A stretch of DNA of 42,226 nucleotides. It comes from Patescibacteria group bacterium (GTDB lineage: Bacteria > Patescibacteriota > Patescibacteriia > Buchananbacterales > UBA6539). Shown here piece by piece: positions 18,263-28,797 of this stretch. Position 1 is the first letter of the stretch. Every line of letters starts with the position of its first letter. Under the pieces are notes generated by a model that was not told the DNA's origin, did no database searches, and worked only from the letters and a program-made list of their open reading frames with translations. The DNA lies in assembly GCA_028688055.1 (NCBI GenBank), contig JAQTYZ010000003.1:130752-172977 (forward strand), read 5' to 3'. Made by a program: the position numbers and the translations under genes.

Positions 18263-18643
18263 ATGATTAATTATCAGAAAAAACCAAACGGTTATATTGC
18301 GTTGACATCGCTTTTGATTATCGCGACGGCGGCTTTAACGATTGGGCTGGCGGTAAGTCTGAATAGTATTGATAGTATCCAGTCGAGCTATGGTCATTCC
18401 CAGTCGGCTCGGGCCGAGGCTGCAGCCAACGCCGGTATTGAGGAAGGCTTACAAAAATTAAGAAAAAATTGGAGCAGTTATTCTGGCAGTTTGTCAATCA
18501 ATGATGATTCGTGTACAATAAATATTGTTACCAGCGGTTCGACTGCTTCCATTGAAGCCGTCGGTAAGGCCGATGAATATTTCCAAAAAATTTTAATCCA
18601 CGTCGACAGTCAGCTGTCGATTTTGAACTGGCAGGAGGAATAA
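18263..18643 (+). CDS. PilX-like minor pilus protein
   Basis: NGYIALTSLLIIATAALTIGLAVSLNSID...SARAEAAANAGIEEGLQKL. Confidence 0.75.
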   Translation: MINYQKKPNGYIALTSLLIIATAALTIGLAVSLNSIDSIQSSYGHSQSARAEAAANAGIEEGLQKLRKNWSSYSGSLSINDDSCTINIVTSGSTASIEAVGKADEYFQKILIHVDSQLSILNWQEE

Positions 18644-18649
18644 AACAAA

Positions 18650-20218
18650 ATGATCATCAAACAAATTTTTGGCCTTGATATCTCAGATCATTCAATTGAG
18701 GCTTTGATAATTTCCAAAAAAATTTTTAGCAAGCCGAGGATTTCGACTTATGCTCGCGTGGTGTTGCCATCAGGCATCATCATTAATGGTCTTATCAAAA
18801 AACCAAATAAGTTGGCGGAGTATTTGCAGAAATTATTGATTAGCGCTCAGCCTAAGCCTATCAAGAGTCCGTACTGTATCTTGTCGATTCCTGAATCACA
18901 AGTTTTCAGTGCGGTTTTTAAGTTTCCGGCCGGCTTAAAACATCGTGAAATTCAAAAAACTATTCCGTTCAAGGCCGAAGAGGTCATTCCGTTTAAAACT
19001 TCAGAAATTTATTTTGATTTTAAGACCATATCAGTTCAGGGCGGAACCCAGGAAATATTTTATGTCGCCGTTCCGTCCCAGGTCGTCGATAGCTATATTG
19101 AGGTTTTAAGTATGGTAAATTTGAAACCGGTGGCTTTTGATTTAGAATCGGTTAGCTTGTCCCGAGGAGTTGTTAATCAGATCGCTAAGGGCCAGGCTAA
19201 ATTGATTGCTGATATTGGCTCGCGAACGACTAATTTTAATATCTTTGATCAAAACGGTATTCGAGCCAGCAGCCAGTCAAAAATTGCTGGTAGCAGAATT
19301 ACTAAAGCCTTAATGAGCGGTTTAAAAGTCACTGCCCAGCGCGCTGATGAAATAAAATCCAAGTACGGATTAAACCAAAAAAAACAACAGCCGCGAGCCT
19401 GGCAGATTTTAAAAAAAGAATATGCTAATTTAGTTGCGGAAGCTAAATCGCAAATTGATTTTTATCAAAAAGAGAGTGGTCGAATGGTAACGGAGGTAAT
19501 TTTGGCCGGCGGTTCGGCACTGACGCCTGGGGTTGATCAATTTTTTGCTGATGCGCTGGGATTGGAAGTTAATATTGGGGACGCTTTAGCTAAAGTTTCT
19601 GATCCAAAAAATGTTTTAAAAACGCAGCATAAAAATATTATTTTTGACAACGTTGCTGGCTTGGCTTGGCGAGGGCTGCGCCATAATCCCGCAACCGGCG
19701 ACATTAATTTACTACCGTTAGAAAGAAGATTATTTAGAGTCATGCCGTCAACTTATGAGCGCCGGCGCTGGAAAATGATTTATTTTAGGTTGTCGGTGTT
19801 AGTAGCTTTACTCTTGGCTTTGGTCGGATTATTTGTTTGGCGCCAACGCGGTAATGATTTATACCAAAACGTTTATCCATCCAATTCATATGATTCAAAC
19901 ATTGAGGCTGATATCGATTTGGAATTATTGGATGCGCTGCGCAATAATATTTTAAATCCGGCGACAACTACTGCTACGACGACGGCGACAACTACACCAG
20001 CAGCAGTTGAGACTTTGCCAAGGTTAGTTAAGATCAGACCAACGAGCGTCGGCTTTTTAAATGTTAGGGCCGATGCTGGTGCCAATTTTTCAGTTATCGG
20101 TCAGGCCCAATCAGGCCAAGAATACAATATGATTGATGAAAAAAACGGCTGGCTTAAAATTGACCTTGGCGGTGGGAAAATTGGTTGGGTTGATGGGTCT
20201 TATGTTGATAACTTATAG
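18650..20218 (+). CDS. pilM: PilM-like actin-fold protein with INLLP/TM segment and C-terminal SH3 domain
   Basis: PilM: IIKQIFGLDISDHSIEALII...FKAEEVIPF...LIADIGSRTTNFNIF...EVILAGGSALTPG. Then DINLLPLERRLF...FRLSVLVALLLALVGLFVWRQR (TM), Thr/Ala linker, SH3b-like RPTSVGFLNVRADAGANFSVIGQAQSGQEYNMIDEKNGWLKIDLGGGKIGWVDGSYV. Confidence 0.88.
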   Translation: MIIKQIFGLDISDHSIEALIISKKIFSKPRISTYARVVLPSGIIINGLIKKPNKLAEYLQKLLISAQPKPIKSPYCILSIPESQVFSAVFKFPAGLKHREIQKTIPFKAEEVIPFKTSEIYFDFKTISVQGGTQEIFYVAVPSQVVDSYIEVLSMVNLKPVAFDLESVSLSRGVVNQIAKGQAKLIADIGSRTTNFNIFDQNGIRASSQSKIAGSRITKALMSGLKVTAQRADEIKSKYGLNQKKQQPRAWQILKKEYANLVAEAKSQIDFYQKESGRMVTEVILAGGSALTPGVDQFFADALGLEVNIGDALAKVSDPKNVLKTQHKNIIFDNVAGLAWRGLRHNPATGDINLLPLERRLFRVMPSTYERRRWKMIYFRLSVLVALLLALVGLFVWRQRGNDLYQNVYPSNSYDSNIEADIDLELLDALRNNILNPATTTATTTATTTPAAVETLPRLVKIRPTSVGFLNVRADAGANFSVIGQAQSGQEYNMIDEKNGWLKIDLGGGKIGWVDGSYVDNL

Positions 20219-20239
20219 TTGGTGATGGCAGATATTTTG

Positions 20240-20248
20240 TGCTATAAT
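20240..20248 (+). promoter_or_regulatory. extended -10 promoter TGCTATAAT upstream of pilin
   Basis: 58 nt before ATG 20307, which has GGAGG at about 20295. Confidence 0.5.
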
Positions 20249-20306
20249 ATTTATATCATTAAAAATTTTAATATTTCTAATAGCCGAAAGGCGCGGAGGT
20301 ATATTT

Positions 20307-20789
20307 ATGAAGAAAAAAGGTTTTACTTTAATTGAGCTATTAATTGTTATCGCCATCATTGCGATATTGGCCGCCATTATTTATGTTGCCGTTGATCCGG
20401 TTCGTCGTTTGTCCGAGGCCAGAAATGCCGAGCGATGGAGTTCAGTTAATTCGATTTTGAATGCTGTGTTAAAGTATACGGTTGATAATCAAGGTGTGTT
20501 ACCGAGCAATTTGTCCGCCGCAACCGCTGGCAATTATTATGTGCTAGGCACAGCTGGTTCTGGTTGCAACACAACCTGCACGGCTCAGGCCACCCAAGCG
20601 GCTTGTTTGGATCTAAGTAATAATTTGGTGAGTACGTATTTAGCCTCGATGCCCATTGACTCAAAAACCGGTAGCGCCGCGAATACTGATTATTACATTA
20701 TGAAATCATCCACCGGAAGAATTATGGTTGGCGCATGTGATGCCGAATCAGTTGGCGGAACAACACCGACGATTAGTGTTAGCCGTTAG
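20307..20789 (+). CDS. type IV pilin, candidate major pilin
   Basis: MKKKGFTLIELLIVIAIIAILAAIIYVAVDP; own promoter, SD and terminator. Confidence 0.92.
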   Translation: MKKKGFTLIELLIVIAIIAILAAIIYVAVDPVRRLSEARNAERWSSVNSILNAVLKYTVDNQGVLPSNLSAATAGNYYVLGTAGSGCNTTCTAQATQAACLDLSNNLVSTYLASMPIDSKTGSAANTDYYIMKSSTGRIMVGACDAESVGGTTPTISVSR

Positions 20790-20811
20790 TTAATAACTTT
20801 AGTAAGTCACG

Positions 20812-20846
20812 GGCCCTTAGTCTCACTAGGCAAGACTAAGGGTCTG
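20812..20846 (+). terminator. terminator-like hairpin after pilin
   Basis: CCCTTAGTCT-CACTAGGCA-AGACTAAGGG. Confidence 0.7.
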
Positions 20847-20851
20847 TTTTA

Positions 20852-20860
20852 TGTTATAAT
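20852..20860 (+). promoter_or_regulatory. extended -10 promoter TGTTATAAT
   Basis: Ends 9 nt before ATG 20870. Confidence 0.6.
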
Positions 20861-20869
20861 TAAATTAAT

Positions 20870-21382
20870 ATGTCAAAACAAGCGATATTTATTGTTGCCC
20901 AACAAACCTTTCGCGATGAAGAGTTGCTTGAGCCAAAAGCGATTCTAGAGCAGCGTGGTATTAGGGTTAAGATTGCATCAAAAACTAGGCATAAAGCCAG
21001 TGGTAAACTGGGGACCGAGATTGAACCAGATTTGGCCCTCGCGGAAATTAACCCAACCGAAAGTGATGCGCTAATTTTTGTGGGCGGATCGGGATCGCGT
21101 CAGTATTTTGATGATCCTGAGGCTTTGAGGTTAGCCTCATCTTTTAAGGTTGCCGGTAAGCTGGTCGCTTCGATTTGTATCGCTTCATCAATTTTAGCAA
21201 ACGCTGGAATTTTAATGGGGAAAAGAGTAACTGGATTTCCCACTGAAGAAGAAAATATTATTAATCACGGCGGCGAATATACTGGGATGCAAGTTGAAGT
21301 TGATGGTAGTGTCGTGACGGCAAAGGACCCTAGCGCCGCCAAGGAATTTGGTGAAGCATTAGCCTATTTGTTAGAAGGTTAA
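20870..21382 (+). CDS. DJ-1/PfpI family protein
   Basis: LIFVGGSGSRQYFDDPEALRLASSFKVAGKLVASICIASSILANAGILMGKRVTGFPTEE. Confidence 0.88.
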   Translation: MSKQAIFIVAQQTFRDEELLEPKAILEQRGIRVKIASKTRHKASGKLGTEIEPDLALAEINPTESDALIFVGGSGSRQYFDDPEALRLASSFKVAGKLVASICIASSILANAGILMGKRVTGFPTEEENIINHGGEYTGMQVEVDGSVVTAKDPSAAKEFGEALAYLLEG

Positions 21383-21385
21383 AAT

Positions 21386-21622
21386 ATGTCCAAGATCATA
21401 ATATATACCACCCCAACTTGCGCTTATTGTGCTAAGGCCAAGGAATTTTTTAAAGAAAATAAAGTTGCTTATAGCGAGATTGATGTCGCGGCCGACCCGA
21501 TGAAAGCGCAGAAAATGATCAAGAAGTCCGGTCAAATTGGCGTGCCCGTTTTTGATGTTGGTGGAAAAATTATTGTTGGCTTTGACCGCGGTGCCATTAG
21601 TGAGGCGCTTGGAATAAAATAG
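21386..21622 (+). CDS. glutaredoxin-like protein
   Basis: IIIYTTPTCAYCAKAKEFFKENKVAYSEIDV...GQIGVPVFDVGGKIIVGFD. Confidence 0.92.
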   Translation: MSKIIIYTTPTCAYCAKAKEFFKENKVAYSEIDVAADPMKAQKMIKKSGQIGVPVFDVGGKIIVGFDRGAISEALGIK

Positions 21623-22246
21623 ATGAAAAAAATTTGGAAAAAATATAAATTTTTAGTGCCGATCTTTGTTATTGTTATTGTTGTGACAGTTGGTTATATG
21701 GCAATCTATGCCAATAATCCATATCCGGAAATTTTTTCACTAGCTAAAACTGTTATGCACGGTCCGATGGTTAATCAAGCCGCGCCGGAATTTACCGGTT
21801 TGAGCGATTGGCTTAATACGGTCAATGGTTCGCCGGTTAAATTAAGTGATTTAAAGGGCAAAGTAGTTTTGGTGGATTTTTGGACTTATAACTGTATCAA
21901 TTGTCAGCGAGATATTCCTTATGTTAATCAGTGGTACGACAAGTATCATAATTACGGCTTTGAGGTAATTGGCGTTCATACGCCGGAATTCAGATTTGAA
22001 CAGAATTTGGATAATGTGAAAAAAGCAGTCAGCGACTATGGCATTAAATATCCCGTCGCCTTGGATAATAATTATCAAACTTGGCGGGTTTACCAAAATC
22101 ATTATTGGCCGGCTAAGTATTTAATTGACGCCAACGGACAAATTGTTTTTTATCGTTTTGGCGAAGGCGCGTATGATGTAACAGAGCAAAAAATTCAGGA
22201 ATTGTTGCAGCAGGCTACTTTGTTAAAGGTTGAACAAGCTGAATAG
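21623..22246 (+). CDS. membrane-anchored TlpA/DipZ-like thioredoxin (CINC)
   Basis: N-terminal TM; LKGKVVLVDFWTYNCINCQRDIPYVNQWYDKY...WPAKYLIDANGQIVFYRFGEG. Confidence 0.9.
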   Translation: MKKIWKKYKFLVPIFVIVIVVTVGYMAIYANNPYPEIFSLAKTVMHGPMVNQAAPEFTGLSDWLNTVNGSPVKLSDLKGKVVLVDFWTYNCINCQRDIPYVNQWYDKYHNYGFEVIGVHTPEFRFEQNLDNVKKAVSDYGIKYPVALDNNYQTWRVYQNHYWPAKYLIDANGQIVFYRFGEGAYDVTEQKIQELLQQATLLKVEQAE

Positions 22247-22300
22247 GGAAGTTCTAGGTAAGTAATATTTTTTTATTAAAAGATTTCAGATTATATAAAT

Positions 22301-22807
22301 ATGAATAGAGAGAAATATATTCCGTCGGATTTCGCCGGTGCCGAAATTGGGGAAGGAAGTCAATTATTGCAGAAACGACAAACATTAGTTGAGTCTGGCG
22401 CATCTTTATTTAGCATCGGTGCTACCTCGGAAGGCCAAGAATATCTGGCTTCGCTTCGTCATGTATTGAACATTGAAGGGGACGAAGTTTTATCGGAGGA
22501 CGTGGCTGATGCTTTGTCCGCGGAAACTCTAGAATTAATGGAAACGCGCGAAGCGGTATTAACTAAAATGGGACCGGATTTTTTAGATACTATTAAAAAA
22601 ATACCGCGCGACTTATTACTTAGTGACGGCCGAGCAATTTTACGGGTAGTGCTCGGAATAACCGCCTCCTCCGCTGTGGAGCCAAGGTCATTAGGTTTAG
22701 CCGTTGGTGGTGTACTAATAGCCAAAGAGATGCTTTGGCCGAAATTGCGGAGTTTGCTTGCCAATCGAAGTTTAAGGAAGGAAATTTATGGTACTAAAGA
22801 TAAATAA
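22301..22807 (+). CDS. hypothetical protein
   Basis: 168-aa ORF overlapping the next ORF. Confidence 0.6.
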   Translation: MNREKYIPSDFAGAEIGEGSQLLQKRQTLVESGASLFSIGATSEGQEYLASLRHVLNIEGDEVLSEDVADALSAETLELMETREAVLTKMGPDFLDTIKKIPRDLLLSDGRAILRVVLGITASSAVEPRSLGLAVGGVLIAKEMLWPKLRSLLANRSLRKEIYGTKDK

Positions 22808-23072
22808 AGTTAAAACTGAAAAGTTGGGTAATGATTTTTTATTTTTTGTTTTTCAGCGCGTTATTAAAAATATTAATGACCAATTGTCTTCGGATCAGCA
22901 ACAAATTCTTTTAGAAATGTTGAGAGTTCAGGACTACGAGCAGATAAAAAAAATGTTGTTTTTGTGGAAAATTGATTTTGAGAATATCTTTAATGTAGAA
23001 CTACAAAGAACGGCAGATGAATTTCAAAATATTAGGGAGCAGCTGATTAATAATCTGTCGTTAACTGAATAA
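22788..23072 (+). CDS. hypothetical protein
   Basis: 94-aa ORF overlapping the previous ORF. Confidence 0.55.
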   Translation: MVLKINKVKTEKLGNDFLFFVFQRVIKNINDQLSSDQQQILLEMLRVQDYEQIKKMLFLWKIDFENIFNVELQRTADEFQNIREQLINNLSLTE

Positions 23073-23216
23073 ATAATTACGATTGATGCTAATTTACGGA
23101 TAATTTTGTAAAAAAAATACAGCAGGTTGGTTTGACTGGTGAAGGTTTTAGAGATATAATAAGAGATACAATTAAATATTATTACGTAAGGGATTTATGG
23201 TGTCCCTTTGCTTGCT

Positions 23217-25154
23217 ATGACAAAATTTCAGCTAAATAACATCTACCCCCCTAGAGGCGATCAGCCTAAGGCAATTGATAAACTGGTAGCTGGCTATGAT
23301 AAATATTCGCGCCAGACGCTTTTGGGTGTGACTGGATCGGGTAAGACTTTTACCGTCGCCAACGTGATAAATGAAATTCAGAAACCAACGTTGGTTTTAT
23401 CACACAATAAAACTTTGGCGGCTCAATTATATCAAGAATTTCAAACTTTTTTTCCAAATAATAAGGTTTGTTATTTTATTTCATATTACGATTATTATCA
23501 GCCGGAAAGTTATTTGCCCCCGTCGGATACCTATATTGAAAAGGATGTCATGATTAATGAGCAGATTGAGCAGTTGCGGATGGAAGCGGCGACGGCGCTG
23601 ATGTCGCGCCAAGATGTAATCGTCGTTTCGTCGGTATCTTGTATCTATGGTTTCGGTCAGCCGTCAGATTTTCAAAGTGAAAGTTTTCATTTAAAAGTAG
23701 CTCAAAAAATTGAGCGCCAAAGTTTACTCAAAAAATTAGTCGCCATTCAATATGAGCGCAACGACACGGAACTCCGTCCAGGTCGCTTCAGGGCTAAAGG
23801 CGACACTATTGATGTTGTTCAGGGTTTCTCGAATAATTCAATTATTAGAATTGAGTTACATCATGATCGGGTTGAAAAAATAAGCGAGTTGCATCCGATC
23901 ACTAAGAAAGTTTCAGCCAAGCTTGATGAAATTTGGATCTATCCGGCTAGACCATTTGTGGTGCCGGCCGATCGAATTCCGAAAGCGATTAATTCGATTC
24001 GCCAGGAATTAGCCGCTCGCTTGCCGGAATTGGATACCGTTGAATCATATCGCTTGAAGCAGCGAACTAATTATGATTTGGAAATGATGGAACAGTTGGG
24101 CTATTGTAAGGGGATTGAAAATTATTCTCGTCATTTTGACGATCGCTTGCCCGGTCAGCCGCCGTTTACGCTACTTGATTTTTTTTGTTATTCTTTCGCT
24201 AACGATTGGTTAATGGTGGTTGATGAAAGTCATCAAACAATACCACAACTCGGCGGGATGTATCACGGCGATTTTGCACGAAAAAAAAATTTAATTGATT
24301 ATGGTTTTCGGTTGCCGTCGGCCTATGATAATCGTCCGTTGAAATTTGATGAGTTTGAAAAATATATGAATCACGTTATTTATGTATCGGCAACGCCGTC
24401 AGACTATGAGGCCAAAACCAGCCAGCAGACGATTGAGCAAATAATTAGGCCAACTGGCGTCGTTGATCCGCCGATTGAAATTAAACCGCTGAGTGGACAA
24501 ATTGACGATGTTATTAAAGAGGTCAAACAAGTCACCGCCAAGGGATATCGAACGCTAATTACTACTCTGACCAAAAAAATGGCTGAAGATTTGTCATATT
24601 ATTTACAGAGCCAAGGTATGAAGTCGGTTTATCTTCATTCGGAAATTGATACCATGGAACGAACCAAGATTTTGCGTCAATTGCGGATTGGTAAATATGA
24701 TGTACTGGTCGGGATTAATTTATTGCGTGAAGGTTTGGATTTGCCGGAAGTTGCCTTGGTGGCGATTTTGGATGCGGACAAAGAAGGTTTTTTGCGAAAT
24801 GCCAGAAGTTTAATTCAGACCATTGGCCGCGCGGCCCGAAATGTTAATTCAAAAGTGATAATGTATGCTGATGTGATGACCAGATCAATTAAAGAAGCAA
24901 TTTCGGAAACTGATCGCCGGAGGAAAATTCAGCAAGCTTATAATGCTAAGCATGGTATTACGCCGACAACAATTATTAAGTCAATCGCGGAAGAAGAGGT
25001 GGTGATTGAACCTGGTGAAAAAGGCCAAGCGTTTGAACTTGATAAACTAATTATCGATTTGGCCGGGCAGATGGAAGTGGCCGCGGAAAATTTGGAATTT
25101 GAAAAAGCGATTGAGTTGCGAGATCGGATTGAACTGTTAAAGAAAAAATTGTAA
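23217..25154 (+). CDS. uvrB: excinuclease ABC subunit B
   Basis: YPPRGDQPKAIDKLV, LLGVTGSGKTFT, YYDYYQPESYLPPSDTYIEKD, GINLLREGLDLPEVALVAILDADKEGFLR, C-terminal UVR motif. ORF extends to TTG 23208. Confidence 0.97.
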   Translation: MTKFQLNNIYPPRGDQPKAIDKLVAGYDKYSRQTLLGVTGSGKTFTVANVINEIQKPTLVLSHNKTLAAQLYQEFQTFFPNNKVCYFISYYDYYQPESYLPPSDTYIEKDVMINEQIEQLRMEAATALMSRQDVIVVSSVSCIYGFGQPSDFQSESFHLKVAQKIERQSLLKKLVAIQYERNDTELRPGRFRAKGDTIDVVQGFSNNSIIRIELHHDRVEKISELHPITKKVSAKLDEIWIYPARPFVVPADRIPKAINSIRQELAARLPELDTVESYRLKQRTNYDLEMMEQLGYCKGIENYSRHFDDRLPGQPPFTLLDFFCYSFANDWLMVVDESHQTIPQLGGMYHGDFARKKNLIDYGFRLPSAYDNRPLKFDEFEKYMNHVIYVSATPSDYEAKTSQQTIEQIIRPTGVVDPPIEIKPLSGQIDDVIKEVKQVTAKGYRTLITTLTKKMAEDLSYYLQSQGMKSVYLHSEIDTMERTKILRQLRIGKYDVLVGINLLREGLDLPEVALVAILDADKEGFLRNARSLIQTIGRAARNVNSKVIMYADVMTRSIKEAISETDRRRKIQQAYNAKHGITPTTIIKSIAEEEVVIEPGEKGQAFELDKLIIDLAGQMEVAAENLEFEKAIELRDRIELLKKKL

Positions 25155-25190
25155 AAAAAATTGCAGACCGCGTCGGGCGACGAGGTCTGC
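25153..25190 (-). terminator. terminator of the minus-strand gene 25209..25793
   Basis: GCAGACC (25163-25169) / GGTCTGC (25184-25190), with AATTTTTTTTAC following on the minus strand. Confidence 0.8.
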
Positions 25191-25208
25191 GGCGAAAACA
25201 GGGTGCGT

Positions 25209-25793
25209 TTAGGGTTGAGTGTAGCCAACACTCCAAATGAGTGCCCAGGCCGTGATGGCCTGAATCCAGCCGAGCCGGTCGATTCGACCGTGTCCTTCGA
25301 GGACGCGGTGGATTTCCCAGCCGGGTTGAATGATGGCTAGCGGCACAAACGCCGTGAGAGCCAGGCAGGCATACAGGCGCGGTGCGCCGGGACTGGATAA
25401 GAAGAAGAGTAGAATGATTGTTACCGTCCAGGCGAAATACGCCGCGTGGTACCAACCGCCCCAAGTTATCCTTTTCAGTCCTTTATAGCGCGGGTCAATG
25501 ATGTGGCCCGGGATTGGCATGGTCGTGGCATAGACCATGTGTGCTAGTGCCGAAACGCCGACGCCGATGGTCGCGCACAGCACGATTGTCTTGGTCGACC
25601 ATTGGCCGACGTAGGGTTGAGCGAAGCGGCAGATCATTGTGATCAGAAACAGATCGGCGTAGTTGCCACCGTGATTCAGCCACGGCATAGACCGCCCGCC
25701 GAGGCCGGCGTGATCAAATCGCTTTTCGGCAATCGCGATCCACATTCCGATGGCTATGGCTATGAAGTTCAAAGGTGCGAGCGGCAGTTGCAT
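25209..25793 (-). CDS. hypothetical multi-TM membrane protein inserted between uvrB and uvrA
   Basis: 194-aa hydrophobic ORF with SD GGAGG, promoter and terminator; GC-rich. Confidence 0.75.
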   Translation of the reverse strand: MQLPLAPLNFIAIAIGMWIAIAEKRFDHAGLGGRSMPWLNHGGNYADLFLITMICRFAQPYVGQWSTKTIVLCATIGVGVSALAHMVYATTMPIPGHIIDPRYKGLKRITWGGWYHAAYFAWTVTIILLFFLSSPGAPRLYACLALTAFVPLAIIQPGWEIHRVLEGHGRIDRLGWIQAITAWALIWSVGYTQP

Positions 25794-25846
25794 TGGTCAT
25801 CCTCCATATTACATCTGGACACAGTTATAGTTGTTTGCAACCCTGA

Positions 25847-25875
25847 ATAATAGCATATTTAAACATAAAAGTCAA
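25847..25875 (-). promoter_or_regulatory. sigma70-type promoter
   Basis: Minus strand TTGACT-N17-TATTAT, leader of about 50 nt, GGAGGATGACCAATG. Confidence 0.8.
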
Positions 25876-25890
25876 CGAATTAACAAAATT

Positions 25891-28716
25891 ATGAAGGAAA
25901 TTAGTAAAAATATAAGCATCAAAGGCGCGCGCGAGCATAACTTAAAAAATATTGATGTTGACATCCCAATTGATAAATTTACCGTTATAACCGGTCTATC
26001 AGGTTCAGGCAAGTCAACCCTGGCTTTTGATACGCTTTACGCTGAAGGCCAGCGCCGTTATGTCGAATCATTATCCGCCTACGCGCGACAATTTTTAGGT
26101 TTAATGAATAAGCCGGACGTCGACAAAATCACCGGCTTGTCGCCGGCCATTTCGATTGAGCAAAAATCAATTTCCAAAAATCCACGATCAACTGTTGGCA
26201 CCATCACGGAAATTTCCGATTACTTGCGTTTGCTTTATGCCAGAATTGGTATTCCTCATTGTCCCAATTGTGGTAAGCGGATTATGTCGCAATCAGTTGA
26301 AACAATTGTTGATATAATTTTAACGGAAAAAGCCGGCACCAAAATTGAAATTTTAGCCCCGGTGGTTCGAGCTAAAAAAGGGACTTATGAACAGTTGTTT
26401 AAAGAATTAGAAAAACAGGGTTTCAGTCGCATGCGGGTTGATGGTAAAGTTTCAGCCTTGAATGATTGGCAGAATTTGAAATTAAACAAGCAGACTAAAC
26501 ATAATATTGAAATTATTATTGATCGGTTGCTGATTAAAAAAGGGATTAATAATCGTTTAAGCGAAGCGGTGGAAACGGCGGCGGCGGAAGCTGACGGTTT
26601 AATTTTGGTAGTCATTGGTAGTAAGGAAAAACTTTTTTCGCAACACAATGCCTGTATTGATTGTGGTATTTCCGTGGAAGAGCTTCAGCCGCGAATGTTT
26701 TCGTTTAATTCGCCGTTCGGCGCTTGTCCCGAATGTCACGGTTTGGGATTTCTACAAAAAGTTGACGCCGAATTAGTTGTGCCAAATTCCAATCTTTCAA
26801 TCGCCGAAGGTGCCATTAAGCCATGGCAGACTCACGGTGAGGGTTGGCGCAAACAATTATTAGACGGACTGGCTGGGCATTATCAGTTTGATTTGTGGGC
26901 ACCGTGGAAAACGCTGCCGAAAAAAATTCAAAATATCATTTTATTTGGTTCCGGTGATGCCATTAAATTTGATATTTCATCGCGAAGCAAAGATTCAAAT
27001 TATCGTTGGACCGGTGAATTTGAAGGCGTGATGCCACAATTGGAACGACTCTATACCCAAACCGAGTCAGATTGGCGGCGGCAAGAAATCGGAAAATTTA
27101 TGCGGCTTGGTGATTGTGTGGCTTGTAATGGTAAGCGCTTGAAGCCCGAAATTTTAGCCGTCACGGTGGCGGGAAAAAATATTTGGGAGATATCAGAACT
27201 TTCTATTGGGCGCTTAAAAGACTTATTTGTTGAGATTAAATTAAGCGCAACCGAAAAAGAAATTGCTAAATTAATTCTGCGTGAAATTTTAAGCCGTCTG
27301 CAATTTTTAATTGACGTTGGCTTGGATTATCTTACCCTGTCGCGCCAAGCCCAAACCTTGTCGGGTGGTGAAGGTCAGCGTATTAGATTAGCAACCCAAA
27401 TTGGTTCGGAGTTGCGGGGTGTTTTATATATCTTAGATGAACCGTCAATTGGCTTGCATCAGCGCGATAATGAGCGATTGATTGTAACGCTTAAAAATTT
27501 GAAAGCGTTAGGTAATACGGTTGTGGTTGTGGAACACGATGAGGAAACAATTTTGGCATCTGACTATGTCATTGATTTGGGTCCAGGTGCTGGTATCCAC
27601 GGCGGTGAAATTGTTTTTGCCGGCAAGCCGACTGAAATTAAAAAAGCCAAAAATTCAATTACCGGTCAATATTTGACTGGTCTAAAAAAGATTGAAGTTC
27701 CCAAAAAACGTCGCCGGGCCTTTGATTTTATGGAGATTTTCGGGGCCGCGGAGAATAATTTAAAAAATATTGATGTCAAAATTCCGCTCAAGGTTTTTAC
27801 GGCGGTTACGGGAGTGTCCGGATCCGGTAAAAGCAGTTTGATTAATGACATTTTATACAAAGCATTGTATAAAATATTTTGGTCCTCAAGCGAAAAACCC
27901 GGAAAATACAAGTCGCTTAAGGGGTATGGGATTTTGGATAAAGCGGTCATCGTCGATCAGTCACCGATTGGCCGAACGCCGCGTAGTAATCCGGCAACGT
28001 ATATCGGAATTTTTACGCCAATCCGCGAATTATTTTCGCAGGTTCCAGAAGCCAAAGCTCGGGGTTACAAGCCCGGTCGATTTTCGTTTAACGTCAGCGG
28101 CGGTCGGTGTGAAGAATGCGAAGGCGACGGTTTAAAAAAAATCGAAATGCATTTTTTGCCCGATGTTTATATTGAATGCGAAAAATGTAAGGGGACGAGA
28201 TATAATCAAGAAACGCTCGCGATCAGATTTAAAGGTAAAAATATTTCAGACGTGTTAAAGATGACGGTTGAAGAAGCGCTGGAATACTTTAAAAATATTT
28301 CAGCAATTTATAATAAATTAAAAACCTTAGCTGATGTTGGCTTAGGTTACATCGCCTTGGGTCAAAGTGCAACCACGCTCTCCGGCGGCGAAGCGCAACG
28401 AATAAAATTAACTTCGGAGTTGTCACGTAAAGGCGGTAATACGTTATATATTTTAGATGAGCCGACGACTGGTCTTCACTTTGATGACATCAAAAGATTG
28501 CTGGGGGTTTTGAATCGCTTAGTTGATAAAGGTAATTCGGTTTTGGTTATTGAACATAATTTGGATGTGATTAAATCAGCAGATTGGGTAATTGATTTGG
28601 GACCTGAGGGTGGCGAAAAAGGTGGTCGGGTGATAGCCGAGGGAACCCCGGAAAAAATTGCCAAATGTGCTAAGTGGTCATACACGGGAAAATATTTGAA
28701 AAATGTTTTATCGTAA
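25891..28716 (+). CDS. uvrA: excinuclease ABC subunit A
   Basis: [55 protein letters not shown], two LSGGE.QRI signatures, [29 protein letters not shown] 25891 preferred over 25831. Confidence 0.97.
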   Translation: MKEISKNISIKGAREHNLKNIDVDIPIDKFTVITGLSGSGKSTLAFDTLYAEGQRRYVESLSAYARQFLGLMNKPDVDKITGLSPAISIEQKSISKNPRSTVGTITEISDYLRLLYARIGIPHCPNCGKRIMSQSVETIVDIILTEKAGTKIEILAPVVRAKKGTYEQLFKELEKQGFSRMRVDGKVSALNDWQNLKLNKQTKHNIEIIIDRLLIKKGINNRLSEAVETAAAEADGLILVVIGSKEKLFSQHNACIDCGISVEELQPRMFSFNSPFGACPECHGLGFLQKVDAELVVPNSNLSIAEGAIKPWQTHGEGWRKQLLDGLAGHYQFDLWAPWKTLPKKIQNIILFGSGDAIKFDISSRSKDSNYRWTGEFEGVMPQLERLYTQTESDWRRQEIGKFMRLGDCVACNGKRLKPEILAVTVAGKNIWEISELSIGRLKDLFVEIKLSATEKEIAKLILREILSRLQFLIDVGLDYLTLSRQAQTLSGGEGQRIRLATQIGSELRGVLYILDEPSIGLHQRDNERLIVTLKNLKALGNTVVVVEHDEETILASDYVIDLGPGAGIHGGEIVFAGKPTEIKKAKNSITGQYLTGLKKIEVPKKRRRAFDFMEIFGAAENNLKNIDVKIPLKVFTAVTGVSGSGKSSLINDILYKALYKIFWSSSEKPGKYKSLKGYGILDKAVIVDQSPIGRTPRSNPATYIGIFTPIRELFSQVPEAKARGYKPGRFSFNVSGGRCEECEGDGLKKIEMHFLPDVYIECEKCKGTRYNQETLAIRFKGKNISDVLKMTVEEALEYFKNISAIYNKLKTLADVGLGYIALGQSATTLSGGEAQRIKLTSELSRKGGNTLYILDEPTTGLHFDDIKRLLGVLNRLVDKGNSVLVIEHNLDVIKSADWVIDLGPEGGEKGGRVIAEGTPEKIAKCAKWSYTGKYLKNVLS

Positions 28717-28797
28717 AGACATCGGTATCGTTGGTAAAAAATTGACGCCGACTAATTTAGTTTTAGTCGTGGCGCTTGTTGATTAGTAACAATTTTA

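Noticed and set aside
19962-20010. Trinucleotide-like repeat (ACA/ACG/ACT) as a phase-variable microsatellite
   Set aside because: Imperfect and in-frame; best explained as a Thr/Ala linker between TM and SH3 domain.
25051-25850. Overlapping ORFs 25051..25464 (-), 25495..25683 (-) and 25602..25850 (+)
   Set aside because: Shadow ORFs of the GC-rich 25209..25793 membrane-protein gene and the 3' end of uvrB.
28745-28785. Inverted repeat ACGCCGACTAA...TTAGTCGTGGCG between uvrA and uvrC
   Set aside because: Plausible hairpin but without a T-run; could be a weak terminator or spacer, not supported enough to call.
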